From Bacteroidota bacterium (GTDB lineage Bacteria > Bacteroidota > Bacteroidia > UBA7662 > CANHCV01), in the NCBI GenBank assembly GCA_027488715.1, contig JAIYBD010000108.1, positions 1-16,510 on the forward strand: 16,510 nucleotides of DNA. The letters are read 5' to 3'. The position numbers and the translations under genes are program-made. The notes under the pieces were generated by a model, which was not told the origin of the DNA, did no database searches, and was given only the letters and a program-made list of their open reading frames with translations. Every line of letters begins with the position of its first letter. Position 1 is the first letter of the stretch. Of the stretch, positions 1 to 7,209 are shown piece after piece.

Positions 1-444
1 AGCTAGGGGATTTCCTGAATTGGATTTAAAAATGAAACGAATACTTGGTGCACTGTTTTTAATAGGAACCCAAAGGCGAGCCGGTGTAGGGTCCTTTTCT
101 CCGGTGTTATCAATGGCTCGCACTGAGAAGACAAAATTCAAAGAATCGTTCCCAAGTGGGATTTGCATAGGAAAGATGGAGTCGGTTTGGGTAGTAAAAT
201 TCCAAAGCGTTTGTTCGTTCAGAACTGAATCAAAGGTAAATTCGTAGCCAACAACAACACCATCGGCATCGTCGCCATTCCACTGTAAGAAAACATTGGT
301 GTTGTAGCGATCTCCGCCAAATCGAATAATGGTATCGGTGGGAAGGGTTGTCTCGGGTTTTTTGTTGGGTAACTTATCGCCTTGAATAGAGTCTTTACAG
401 GCTATCAAACCAAGAAGCAGAAATAGAAAGAAAAATTTTTTCAC
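1..444 (-). CDS. Lipoprotein with fibronectin-III-like region (3' end beyond window)
   Basis: The 148 visible residues run to the left edge without a stop. The start is GTG at 444-442, because an in-frame TAA lies four codons upstream and no ATG is available. The N-terminus is a lipoprotein signal: two Lys, a Phe/Leu-rich core at residues 4-14, and lipobox L13-I14-A15-C16, so it should be exported and acylated at Cys16. Residues 51-69 (VFLQWNGDDADGVVVGYEF) and 106-122 (SVRAIDNTGEKDP) look like the beta-strand signature of fibronectin-III-like modules common in Bacteroidota surface lipoproteins. No catalytic motif is visible. It starts 20 bases after the M23 peptidase stop on the same strand, so it is probably co-transcribed with it. 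The specific role is unknown; the lipoprotein call is firm and the fold assignment is tentative. Confidence 0.75.
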   Translation of the reverse strand, partial: MKKFFFLFLLLGLIACKDSIQGDKLPNKKPETTLPTDTIIRFGGDRYNTNVFLQWNGDDADGVVVGYEFTFDSVLNEQTLWNFTTQTDSIFPMQIPLGNDSLNFVFSVRAIDNTGEKDPTPARLWVPIKNSAPSIRFIFKSNSGNPLA

Positions 445-464
445 ACCCCAAATTTACTCGATTT

Positions 465-1541
465 TTACTTCACTCGAAGTTTTTTCCCCGCGTAAATCTT
501 GGTTGTTTTTGAAATTCCGTTCATCTTGCAAAGTTGATCTACCGAAGTGCCGTATTTTTTAGCTACGGTCGAAAGGTTTTCACCTTTTGCCAAGGTGTGG
601 TATTTGGCGTTACCGTTATTCTGAGGTTTCGGTTGAACAGGTTTCGGTTTAGGTGTGGTATTTGTTCTTGCTGGAGCAACATCTTGAGCCGTTGCATCTT
701 CTTCATCTTGCTCACCGATAGCGATGGCTTCCGTATTTTTCAAAGTATTGAATACGTAACTAGGGGTGTATCCACCCTCGGGGATGGTTACTCGATTGCC
801 AATAACATCTCCGGTAGTAAAGTCAAACACCTCCAAAGGGTTTAATACTCGGTCCAAATAACGCATTTCAAAATGCAGGTGTGGTGAAACAGAACGTCCG
901 GTACTTCCTCCAAGTCCAATAACCTGACCTTCTTTCACTTCATCGTTGATATCAACTAAAATTTTACTAAGGTGGGCGTAATACGTCTCCATTCCATTGC
1001 AATGTCGGATAATAACCAAATTTCCAAATCCACCAGAGTTATAGGCGGCGTGACGAATTTTCCCACTAAATGCCGCTACCACAGTGTCGCCCAATCGCAA
1101 ACCAACGTCCATGCCTTTGTGCCCGCCACTTACTCCTCGATATACTCTTCCAGCTACTGGAATGACCGCTTTGCCAACTGAAATTTGATCAGGAAAGGAA
1201 TGGGCACTTGAGACATCTCGAAAAGAAATGATTTTATTGGTTTCCCATTTCATGTTGAACACCGAATCGCAGGCAAAAACATCGGCAACGACTTCTTTGT
1301 CTTTATCTTTTACTTTCTCGGGCTTGGTAACGACCCGTTCAGGAGTAGGTGTTGGGGTAGGTTTAGGGGCAGGAGCCGGCTTGGGCTCAACAAATTGCCA
1401 GGTAAAATCTTTTTTCAGTACAATCTTTTTTCCGCGAAACCAAATCGTATCTCCTTCAGCTGGATTTTGTGAAAAGCTAACATGCGATAAACCAACAAGG
1501 AAGAAAGTAGTAAAGAATATATGTTTGAATTTGAGCGTCAT
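465..1541 (-). CDS. Secreted M23 (LytM-type) metallopeptidase with C-terminal LysM domain
   Basis: The 358-residue protein is predicted to cleave peptidoglycan cross-links in the periplasm or at the outer surface. A signal peptide covers about residues 1-25 (hydrophobic core 8-18, ending FSQ). A Pro/Lys/Thr-rich linker follows at 52-80. The M23 domain (about 118-240) has every expected residue: Zn ligands H141 and D145 in HKGMD, H190 in YYAH, and H221/H223 in HLHFE. A second Pro-rich linker (290-310) leads to one LysM repeat at about 314-358 (YHTLAKGENLSTVAKKYG then IYAGKKLRV), which should bind glycan. All metal ligands are present, so it is probably an active endopeptidase rather than a degenerate activator of the EnvC/NlpD type, although the coiled-coil-free layout alone does not decide this. 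It is divergent from the sugar kinase operon, with a lipoprotein gene downstream. No symbol is assigned because Bacteroidota carry many such paralogues. Confidence 0.93.
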   Translation of the reverse strand: MTLKFKHIFFTTFFLVGLSHVSFSQNPAEGDTIWFRGKKIVLKKDFTWQFVEPKPAPAPKPTPTPTPERVVTKPEKVKDKDKEVVADVFACDSVFNMKWETNKIISFRDVSSAHSFPDQISVGKAVIPVAGRVYRGVSGGHKGMDVGLRLGDTVVAAFSGKIRHAAYNSGGFGNLVIIRHCNGMETYYAHLSKILVDINDEVKEGQVIGLGGSTGRSVSPHLHFEMRYLDRVLNPLEVFDFTTGDVIGNRVTIPEGGYTPSYVFNTLKNTEAIAIGEQDEEDATAQDVAPARTNTTPKPKPVQPKPQNNGNAKYHTLAKGENLSTVAKKYGTSVDQLCKMNGISKTTKIYAGKKLRVK

Positions 1542-1560
1542 TTCAAAGTTTTTCGGTGTA

Positions 1561-1591
1561 CAAAAATGAATACGAACCCTTTTTTAACCAA
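1561..1591 (-). promoter_or_regulatory. Candidate Bacteroidota-type promoter for the M23 peptidase gene
   Basis: Read on the minus strand, TTGG (1591-1588), a 19-base spacer and CATTTTTG (1568-1561) fit the known TTTG / TAnnTTTG pattern of the Bacteroidota primary sigma factor, with one mismatch in the -7 element (C for the first T). The implied transcription start is near 1555, about 15 bases before the ATG at 1541. The sequence is AT-rich, so a chance match is possible. Confidence 0.35.
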
Positions 1592-1604
1592 TGGGATTAA
1601 CGTT

Positions 1605-1614
1605 TTCTTAAGAA
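1605..1614. repeat. 10-base perfect palindrome TTCTTAAGAA in the divergent intergenic region
   Basis: TTCTTAAGAA is a perfect inverted repeat with no spacer, lying near the middle of the 126-base gap between the divergent M23 and kinase genes. It sits upstream of both candidate promoters, a place where a shared regulator could bind. In AT-rich intergenic DNA a 10-base palindrome can also occur by chance. Confidence 0.3.
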
Positions 1615-1656
1615 GTTTACCGTGCATTAACATCTGAAAAAGTTTTCATTCCTGCT

Positions 1657-1664
1657 TACCTTCG
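1657..1664 (+). promoter_or_regulatory. Candidate -7 element for the kinase-dxs operon
   Basis: TACCTTCG matches TAnnTTTG at all but one position and resembles the frequent TACCTTTG form. It ends three bases before the ATG at 1668, so transcription would begin almost at the start codon and the mRNA would be nearly leaderless. No good TTTG lies 19-21 bases upstream, which weakens the call. Confidence 0.3.
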
Positions 1665-1667
1665 TAC

Positions 1668-2519
1668 ATGATCAAATTGTTAGCGGAAAGCGGTTCCACC
1701 AAAACCGATTGGATGTTGGTGAGTGAACAGGGAGAACGAAATTCATTTACTACTGCGGGAATTAATCCGCTTTTGCTATCCATTGAAGAAATTACAGAAT
1801 TGGTTGAAGAGCAACCAACCTTGGTCAAAGCCGCAACCCAAATTAGCCAAGTGTTTTTTTACGGAGCGGGATGTGGTAACAAAGATGCAGTTAACCGATT
1901 AAAAATTGTATTTCAAGGGTTTTTTTACAATGCTTCCATTGAAATCTTTCCAGATACCTTGGCTGCTGCTCGAGCTTGCTGCGGTAAGAATCCCGGCATT
2001 GTAGGCATCATTGGAACGGGAGCGAACGCCGGGTTTTTTGATGGTGATCATCAATTCACCCCCTTTGTTCCTTCTTTAGGATTTATTTTAGGCGATGAAG
2101 GATCAGGTAACTGGATCGGCCGAAAACTATTGTCGGATTACTTTTACGGAAGAATGCCTGTTGGATTGCGTGAAGCCTTTTTAGAAGAATATGCCATCGA
2201 CTACCAAGAAGTTATTTCACGCCTTTATCGTTCCCAAGCACCCAATGCCTACCTCGCATCTTTTGCTCCGTTTTGTCATCATCATTTTGCACATGCCTAC
2301 TGCACCTCGCTTGTGATGAATGGAATTAACTTGTTTTTAAATCGATTTATCGATCCGGCCATCCTTCCCGAAGGAAGTAAGATTCACTTTGCCGGATCGG
2401 TGGCTTTTGCGTTTCAGGAGCAAATTCGTGAGCAGCTCGATACCCGAAAACTAAGCATGGGAAATGTTGTTTCTAGACCATTGGAAGCTTTGTTATCGTT
2501 CCATTTGGACCAAGCATGA
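1668..2519 (+). CDS. BadF/BadG/BcrA/BcrD-family ATPase, probable N-acetylglucosamine kinase
   Basis: The 283-residue cytoplasmic protein belongs to the ASKHA (actin/hexokinase) fold group and probably phosphorylates an amino sugar such as GlcNAc or a related hexosamine. The phosphate-1 loop is at 6-15 (AESGSTKTDW), the phosphate-2 loop at about 113-123 (GIIGTGANAGF), and LGDEGSGNWIGRKLL at 141-155 is the signature of GlcNAc-kinase-like members. The adenosine segment is at 240-249 (HFAGSVAFAF). None of the Cys motifs of the benzoyl-CoA reductase activators is present, so a sugar kinase is more likely than a reductase activator. Length is typical of the small Bacteroidota members. The start at 1668 is the first ATG, and the N-terminus immediately enters the fold. 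Its stop overlaps the dxs start (ATGA), so the two genes are probably translationally coupled. The substrate is not proven. Confidence 0.88.
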   Translation: MIKLLAESGSTKTDWMLVSEQGERNSFTTAGINPLLLSIEEITELVEEQPTLVKAATQISQVFFYGAGCGNKDAVNRLKIVFQGFFYNASIEIFPDTLAAARACCGKNPGIVGIIGTGANAGFFDGDHQFTPFVPSLGFILGDEGSGNWIGRKLLSDYFYGRMPVGLREAFLEEYAIDYQEVISRLYRSQAPNAYLASFAPFCHHHFAHAYCTSLVMNGINLFLNRFIDPAILPEGSKIHFAGSVAFAFQEQIREQLDTRKLSMGNVVSRPLEALLSFHLDQA

Positions 2520-4264
2520 TCGATTTTCATCACCCACAATTCAAACACTATGCTCCCAACGATTTGCAGGGGGTTGCCGATGATTTACGTCAGTTCATTA
2601 TTGATCGCGTCTCTCAACAAGGAGGTCATTTTGCCGCTAATTTGGGAGTTATCGAACTCACAGTTGCCCTTCATTATTTTCTGAATTTACCCCAAGATCA
2701 CCTGATTTGGGATGTTGGTCACCAGGCCTATGCCCACAAAATTCTATCCGACCGAAAAGATCGATTCTTTTCCAACCGCAAAATGGGGGGTATTTCTGGA
2801 TTTCCTAAGCGGTTGGAATCGGAGTATGATGCGTTTGGAGTGGGCCATTCTTCCACCTCCATTTCTGCAGCTTTGGGCATGGCCGAAGGACGAAGAATAA
2901 AAAACGATTCCCGCCGTATTGTAGCCGTTATTGGTGATGGAGCCCTCACGGCCGGACAAGCTTACGAGGCGCTCAATCATTTGGCTCATTTGCAATCACC
3001 CGTTTTGGTGGTGGTGAACGACAATCAAATATCCATCGATCCAACGGTTGGAATCACTTTATCCGCTGCTTTTTTTGAATCCTTGGGCTTGAATTACCTC
3101 GGTCCGATGGATGGACATTCCATTCCTGAAATTCTGGATTCCCTTAAAATTTGGGACGAAAACTATTCCGATCGCCCCTTGGTTTTGCATTTAAAAACGA
3201 CCAAAGGAAAAGGTTTTTTACCCGCCGAGCAAGAACAAACACGGTGGCATGCGCCGGGTAAATTTGATAAAATAACAGGCACATTAGCGCCGAAAAGCAC
3301 TACCGATTTGCCCACCTTTCAACAGGTTTTTGGCAAAACCATGGTTGAACTTGCCGAAAAATTCCCTCACTTAGTTTCCATTACACCTGCCATGACTTCG
3401 GGTTCGAATTTATTGGAATTTCAGGAGAAGTTCCCCGATCGTTTTTTCGATACGGGGATTACCGAGCAACATGCCGTAACCTTTGCAGCAGGGTTGGCTA
3501 CCCAAGGAATTCGTCCTGTTTTGGCGATTTATTCCACGTTTTTGCAGCGAGGGTACGATCAATTGATTCACGATGTGGCCCTTCAACAATTACCGGTCAT
3601 TTTTGCCATTGATCGGGCCGGTTTGGTAGGGGAGGATGGCCCCACCCACCATGGAGTATTTGATATTGCTGCATTGAATGCCATTCCTAACATGATTTTG
3701 GCAGCACCTTCCGATGGATTGGAGTTGAGGAACCTCCTTTTTTCGGCCTTGCAATGGGATCAACCCGTGGCCATTCGGTACCCGAGGTCAAGAATCCCTG
3801 CCGAGATTCCTACCGTTGCTAACTTTCAAAGTTTGCCATTGGGAAAAGCACGTAGAATTCAAACGGGAACTTCCGGTGTTGCTGTTTTGGTGTATGGTGC
3901 ATTTTTAGCTTCAGTTCTCCATGCCATCTCTTCGTTAGAAAGTGAAGTTACGGTGATTGACATGCGATTTGCAAAACCCTTGGACGATGTTCTTTTGGAA
4001 GAAGTTTCAAAGGAGGCCCCCATTTGGGTAACTGTAGAAGACGGCACATTGAATGGGGGCTTTGGGTCCATCGTTCAGCAATGGGTTTCCAACCGTGGTA
4101 AGATGAATCAGGTTTTTACCTTAGGCGTTCCGGATCAATTTATTGAACACGGAAAATTAGAAGAATTACACCAACTTCTCGGTTTGGATACCGAAGGTTT
4201 TTCCCGATATTTCAAACAACTTTTTGGAGAAAATGATGAAAGCGACCTTAACCTTATGGAATAA
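2516..4264 (+). CDS. dxs: 1-deoxy-D-xylulose-5-phosphate synthase
   Basis: This enzyme condenses pyruvate and glyceraldehyde-3-phosphate to DXP with thiamine diphosphate. It is the first step of the MEP isoprenoid pathway and also feeds thiamine and pyridoxal synthesis. The 582 residues carry the family landmarks in order: catalytic-region His38 (GGHFAANLG), WDVGHQAYAHKIL (65-77), the ThDP motif G140-D-G-A to N168-D-N170, the cofactor-activating Glu317 in GITEQHAVTFAAGLA, YSTFLQRGYDQLIHDV (339-354), DRAGLVGEDGPTHHGVFD (366-383), and the transketolase C-terminal domain (about 450-560). It is shorter than the usual 620-640 residues because the segment after NDNQISIDPTVG goes almost directly to FESLGLNYLGPMDGH, leaving out the long loop found in E. 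coli Dxs. The start ATG overlaps the kinase stop by 4 bases, and the 3' end overlaps the cyclase gene. Confidence 0.98.
   Translation: MIDFHHPQFKHYAPNDLQGVADDLRQFIIDRVSQQGGHFAANLGVIELTVALHYFLNLPQDHLIWDVGHQAYAHKILSDRKDRFFSNRKMGGISGFPKRLESEYDAFGVGHSSTSISAALGMAEGRRIKNDSRRIVAVIGDGALTAGQAYEALNHLAHLQSPVLVVVNDNQISIDPTVGITLSAAFFESLGLNYLGPMDGHSIPEILDSLKIWDENYSDRPLVLHLKTTKGKGFLPAEQEQTRWHAPGKFDKITGTLAPKSTTDLPTFQQVFGKTMVELAEKFPHLVSITPAMTSGSNLLEFQEKFPDRFFDTGITEQHAVTFAAGLATQGIRPVLAIYSTFLQRGYDQLIHDVALQQLPVIFAIDRAGLVGEDGPTHHGVFDIAALNAIPNMILAAPSDGLELRNLLFSALQWDQPVAIRYPRSRIPAEIPTVANFQSLPLGKARRIQTGTSGVAVLVYGAFLASVLHAISSLESEVTVIDMRFAKPLDDVLLEEVSKEAPIWVTVEDGTLNGGFGSIVQQWVSNRGKMNQVFTLGVPDQFIEHGKLEELHQLLGLDTEGFSRYFKQLFGENDESDLNLME
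4226..4229 (+). promoter_or_regulatory. Shine-Dalgarno GGAG deciding the cyclase start
   Basis: GGAG lies inside the 3' end of dxs, six bases before ATG 4236. It supports 4236 over the TTG at 4224, which would make this motif coding, and over ATG 4233, which is too close. Clear Shine-Dalgarno sequences are rare in this window. Confidence 0.5.
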
Positions 4265-5015
4265 AAATTGCGTAGTAGATTTTTCTGCTCCTCTTTCCAT
4301 CCATTTACCTCTCAACTTCGAAGCGGCTAACCCGCAATGTTTCTACATTGAACAACCTACGTTCGCCCCTTTGCGGGTTGGTTCGTACGTGGGGTCCGTT
4401 GCCGAGGGTGGTTCCTGCAATTGTGAAGTTTTAACCTTAACGCCCCATGGCCAAGGTACACATACCGAATGTGTTGGGCACCTTACTCCTGAACGTCGTT
4501 TCATTCGTGATTCTCTTACAAAATCTCACTTTACGGCCGATGTAATTTCGGTAACTCCAGAGATTTTGCACGACGATATTCCGGGATCAACGTCCAAAAA
4601 GGGCGATCGCATCATTACCAAAAACGTTTTGGAACAAGTGCTTTGGTCGGAAGCTTCCGAGGCGATTGTTATTCGAACCCTACCCAATAACGATTCCAAA
4701 CGTACAGCGAATTATTCCGGAAATAATCCTACTTATTTTTCTCCGGGTGCAACCGAATATTTGCGGGAAAAGGGGTATTCGCACTTGCTTTGCGATACGC
4801 CTTCGGTCGATCGGGAAGAAGACGCTGGTTTGTTACTAGCCCATAAAGCATGGTGGAATTATCCGTATGCCCCGAGAATGCATGCCACCATTACCGAATT
4901 AATTTTCGTGCCCGCCGAAGTAGAAGATGGGCGGTATTTATTGGAAATGTGTGTGGCACCTTTGGCCAGCGATGCATCTCCAAGTTCCATTTTTCTTTAT
5001 GCCATCGAGTCATGA
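4236..5015 (+). CDS. Cyclase-family metal-dependent hydrolase (kynurenine formamidase-like)
   Basis: The 259-residue, probably cytoplasmic protein belongs to the PF04199 cyclase family, metal-dependent amidases/hydrolases that include KynB and the putative polyketide cyclases. The metal-binding signature is at 71-82 (HGQGTHTECVGH), with H71, H76, E78 and H82 in the expected spacing; the usual Asp is replaced by Glu78. Other family features are CDTPSVDREEDAG (186-198), H203 in LAHKAWW, and TITELIFVPAEV (218-229). ATG 4236 is chosen because it follows GGAG at six bases; ATG 4233 and TTG 4224 are in-frame alternatives adding one or four residues. It overlaps dxs by 29 bases and the PAP2 gene by 4. 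No other tryptophan-degradation gene is nearby, so kynurenine formamidase activity should not be assumed; the substrate is unknown. Confidence 0.85.
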   Translation: MKATLTLWNKNCVVDFSAPLSIHLPLNFEAANPQCFYIEQPTFAPLRVGSYVGSVAEGGSCNCEVLTLTPHGQGTHTECVGHLTPERRFIRDSLTKSHFTADVISVTPEILHDDIPGSTSKKGDRIITKNVLEQVLWSEASEAIVIRTLPNNDSKRTANYSGNNPTYFSPGATEYLREKGYSHLLCDTPSVDREEDAGLLLAHKAWWNYPYAPRMHATITELIFVPAEVEDGRYLLEMCVAPLASDASPSSIFLYAIES

Positions 5016-5800
5016 AAAAAGTTCTCATTGCTTGCTTCCTTTTTGGTTCAATTTCTGGATTTGCACAAAAAATAGATTTTAAAATTCCCGTTTATCAATC
5101 GTTTCAACAAAAGAATAATTGGCAGAAGTTAGGGGTGTGCGCTATTGCAGCTGCCCCATCTTTTTTACTCGATCGATCGGTGAATGGTTTCATGCAAAGA
5201 AATCAAAAAGATTGGTTGGAATTCACTGAACGCAATCTAGTTGAACCCTTTGGAAATAAATACACAATTTCTCTGATGGGCGGCTCCATTCTTTTGGGTT
5301 ATGCTTTGAAAAATGAAAAGTTGGTTGACATGGGAACGATTGGCTTAGCATCGGGCGTTGTGGCCTCCATTCTTACTCAAATACCGAAACAAGGATTTCA
5401 CCGGCAAAGACCGTACACAACCGCCAATGATCCATGGCTTTGGTGGGGACCCTTCAACAACGGGAAAGAAAAGTTGAGTTGGGAATCGGTGAAAAACGGA
5501 TTTTTTCATTCCGAAAATCAGTCGTTCTGTTCTGGACATACCAGCTTCGCCTTTGCCTCAGCTGCTGCGGTTGCCCATCGCTTTCCCGATCAAAAAGGGG
5601 TTCAAATTGCTGCGTATGGCGTGGCCTCTATGGTGGGTTTATCTCGGGTTTACCAAGGTTATCACTGGACCAGCGATGTATTGTACGGAGCGATGTTGGG
5701 CCTCGCATCCAACTGGATCGTAGAGAAACGCTGGAAGGAGGCCCAAAAATCATTTTCCAAACGCGATTACATTTGGTATTCGGAAATCGTCAATCAATAA
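5012..5800 (+). CDS. Exported PAP2-superfamily phosphatase
   Basis: The 262-residue protein starts at ATG 5012, which overlaps the cyclase stop (ATGA) and opens a standard signal peptide (MKKVLIACFLFGSISGFAQ, 1-19). An in-frame extension upstream reads through the cyclase gene and is not a real N-terminus. The three PAP2 motifs are complete in catalytic residues: K126..R133-P134 (KQGFHRQRP), S174-G175-H176 in SFCSGHTSFAFAS, and S211-R212..H218..D222 in SRVYQGYHWTSD. The usual Pro of PSGH is Cys173. Hydrophobic stretches at about 86-98, 108-122 and 197-210 suggest membrane association with a periplasmic active site. Likely substrates are lipid phosphates or pyrophosphates, such as undecaprenyl pyrophosphate or phosphatidylglycerophosphate, but sequence alone does not say which. 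It is the last gene of the operon and its 3' end overlaps the convergent nuoN by 7 bases. Confidence 0.9.
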   Translation: MKKVLIACFLFGSISGFAQKIDFKIPVYQSFQQKNNWQKLGVCAIAAAPSFLLDRSVNGFMQRNQKDWLEFTERNLVEPFGNKYTISLMGGSILLGYALKNEKLVDMGTIGLASGVVASILTQIPKQGFHRQRPYTTANDPWLWWGPFNNGKEKLSWESVKNGFFHSENQSFCSGHTSFAFASAAAVAHRFPDQKGVQIAAYGVASMVGLSRVYQGYHWTSDVLYGAMLGLASNWIVEKRWKEAQKSFSKRDYIWYSEIVNQ

Positions 5801-7209
5801 AACATCAACCCGTAAAGAGGGGTTGCGAAAAGCGGTGCTGCTAATAAGGCCAAGCAAATCAATCCCAATACCACCATGTTCAAACGGGGCATGGAAGGAA
5901 CTTCTTCTTCCGAAACGGCTGGAGAGAAAAACATGGCGATGATGATTCGGAAGTAGTAGTAAATGCTGATAACAGAGTTCACGGCAGCCACAATAACCAA
6001 CCACCAGAATCCGCCGTCTTTCGACATGGAGGAATGTTTGAATACTTCGTCAAAAATGAAGTATTTACCGAAGAAGCCCGACAATGGTGGTAAACCAGCC
6101 ATGGAAAGCATAGCAACCGCCATTAATCCGGCCATTACAGGATGCTTTTTTGCCAAGCCATTGAACGCCGTGAAATCGTGTTTTCCCGTATGACCAGCCA
6201 CCCAATTCATCCCAATCATTAAAACTAACGTGGAGAGGGTGTAAGCCAATAAATAAAACAACAAGGTTGGAATGATGATGGGATCGTTGATGGTAATGCC
6301 CAACATCAAATAACCGGCGTGGCTGATGGAGGAATAGGCCAATGTCCTTTTGAAACTCATCTGTTTGAGGGCAGAGAAGTTTCCGACGATTAAGCTGAGT
6401 CCCGCCATGATGGCGAACGTCATTTCCCATTGTTTGTTTAAGAAACCGATGCTCAACAAAAAGATGGAGATCGCAACAATACCGGCGGTCTTTACGATCG
6501 TCGCCATGAATGCAGTAACTAAATCAGGCGCCCCTTCGTATACGTCAGCACTCCAAAAATGGAAGGGCGCCGCTGCAATTTTAAAAGCCATACCAAACAT
6601 CATCATGAAAACACCCATGTTGAACATGGTGAGTCCTCCTCCAGAATACAATTGGTAATTGATGATATTGTTGGCTTTGGATCCACCAATAACAAAACTT
6701 CCCGATGCACCGTATACCAAAGCGATCCCGAAAAGGAGAATTCCGGTGGCGAAGGCACCTTGTAAAAAATACTTCAACGATGATTCGTTGGAAGCCAAAT
6801 TTTCTTTGTCGGAACCCGCCAAAACGTACAGAGGAATGGATAAAATTTCCACACCTAAAAACAACATCAATAAGTTAGAATACGAGAAAAGAATCAATGC
6901 ACCGCAAAGCGAGAAAAGCATCAATGCATACACGTCTCCCCGATTTTTGCCGGCATAGGACACCGAATATTCCGAAAGTCCGATGAGAATCAATCCGATT
7001 AAAATGGTTAATCCTGAAAAAATGGTAGAGGCATGCGTGAAGTACAACATCTCGGAGGTGTCTTCGTATGGATTTGAATAATCGTAGAAGCAAACTCCCA
7101 AGGCAACAGCCAAACCTAAAGTGGCTACTGGACGAGCCCATTTGGTATTGACCAAATTGACGAACAAGGTGATGATGGCGGTCAGTAAAATGGTAACTAA
7201 GGCAATCAT
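5794..7209 (-). CDS. nuoN: NADH-quinone oxidoreductase subunit N
   Basis: NuoN is one of the three antiporter-like, proton-pumping subunits of complex I, in the inner membrane next to NuoK. The 471-residue polytopic protein keeps all the key charges: E121 in the transmembrane (TM) 5 motif LGVEILSIPLYVL, K210 in MAFKIAAAPFHFW, K240 in TIVKTAG, and K382 in GFFGKYFIF. These correspond to E133, K217, K247 and K395 of E. coli NuoN. The ADVYEGAP stretch (221-228) is also typical of NuoN. Its ATG overlaps the nuoM stop by four bases (ATGA). It is the last gene of the nuo block, and its stop lies inside the end of the convergent PAP2 gene, so no terminator fits between them. Confidence 0.98.
   Translation of the reverse strand: MIALVTILLTAIITLFVNLVNTKWARPVATLGLAVALGVCFYDYSNPYEDTSEMLYFTHASTIFSGLTILIGLILIGLSEYSVSYAGKNRGDVYALMLFSLCGALILFSYSNLLMLFLGVEILSIPLYVLAGSDKENLASNESSLKYFLQGAFATGILLFGIALVYGASGSFVIGGSKANNIINYQLYSGGGLTMFNMGVFMMMFGMAFKIAAAPFHFWSADVYEGAPDLVTAFMATIVKTAGIVAISIFLLSIGFLNKQWEMTFAIMAGLSLIVGNFSALKQMSFKRTLAYSSISHAGYLMLGITINDPIIIPTLLFYLLAYTLSTLVLMIGMNWVAGHTGKHDFTAFNGLAKKHPVMAGLMAVAMLSMAGLPPLSGFFGKYFIFDEVFKHSSMSKDGGFWWLVIVAAVNSVISIYYYFRIIIAMFFSPAVSEEEVPSMPRLNMVVLGLICLALLAAPLFATPLYGLMFY

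Noticed and set aside
20..247. Plus-strand open frame of 75 codons
   Set aside because: It lies opposite the lipoprotein gene, has no recognisable domain, and the minus-strand frame has a lipobox and a consistent fold pattern.
1228..1569. Plus-strand open frame with a Gly/Val repeat stretch
   Set aside because: The repeat is the complement of the Pro/Thr/Lys-rich linker of the M23 peptidase, not a separate protein.
4850..5011. N-terminal extension of the exported PAP2 gene
   Set aside because: It reads through the cyclase gene out of frame, is rich in Arg and Cys, and would bury a clear signal peptide that begins at ATG 5012.
6350..6765. Overlapping plus-strand frames opposite nuoN
   Set aside because: They mirror the codon pattern of nuoN and have no start context or domain features.
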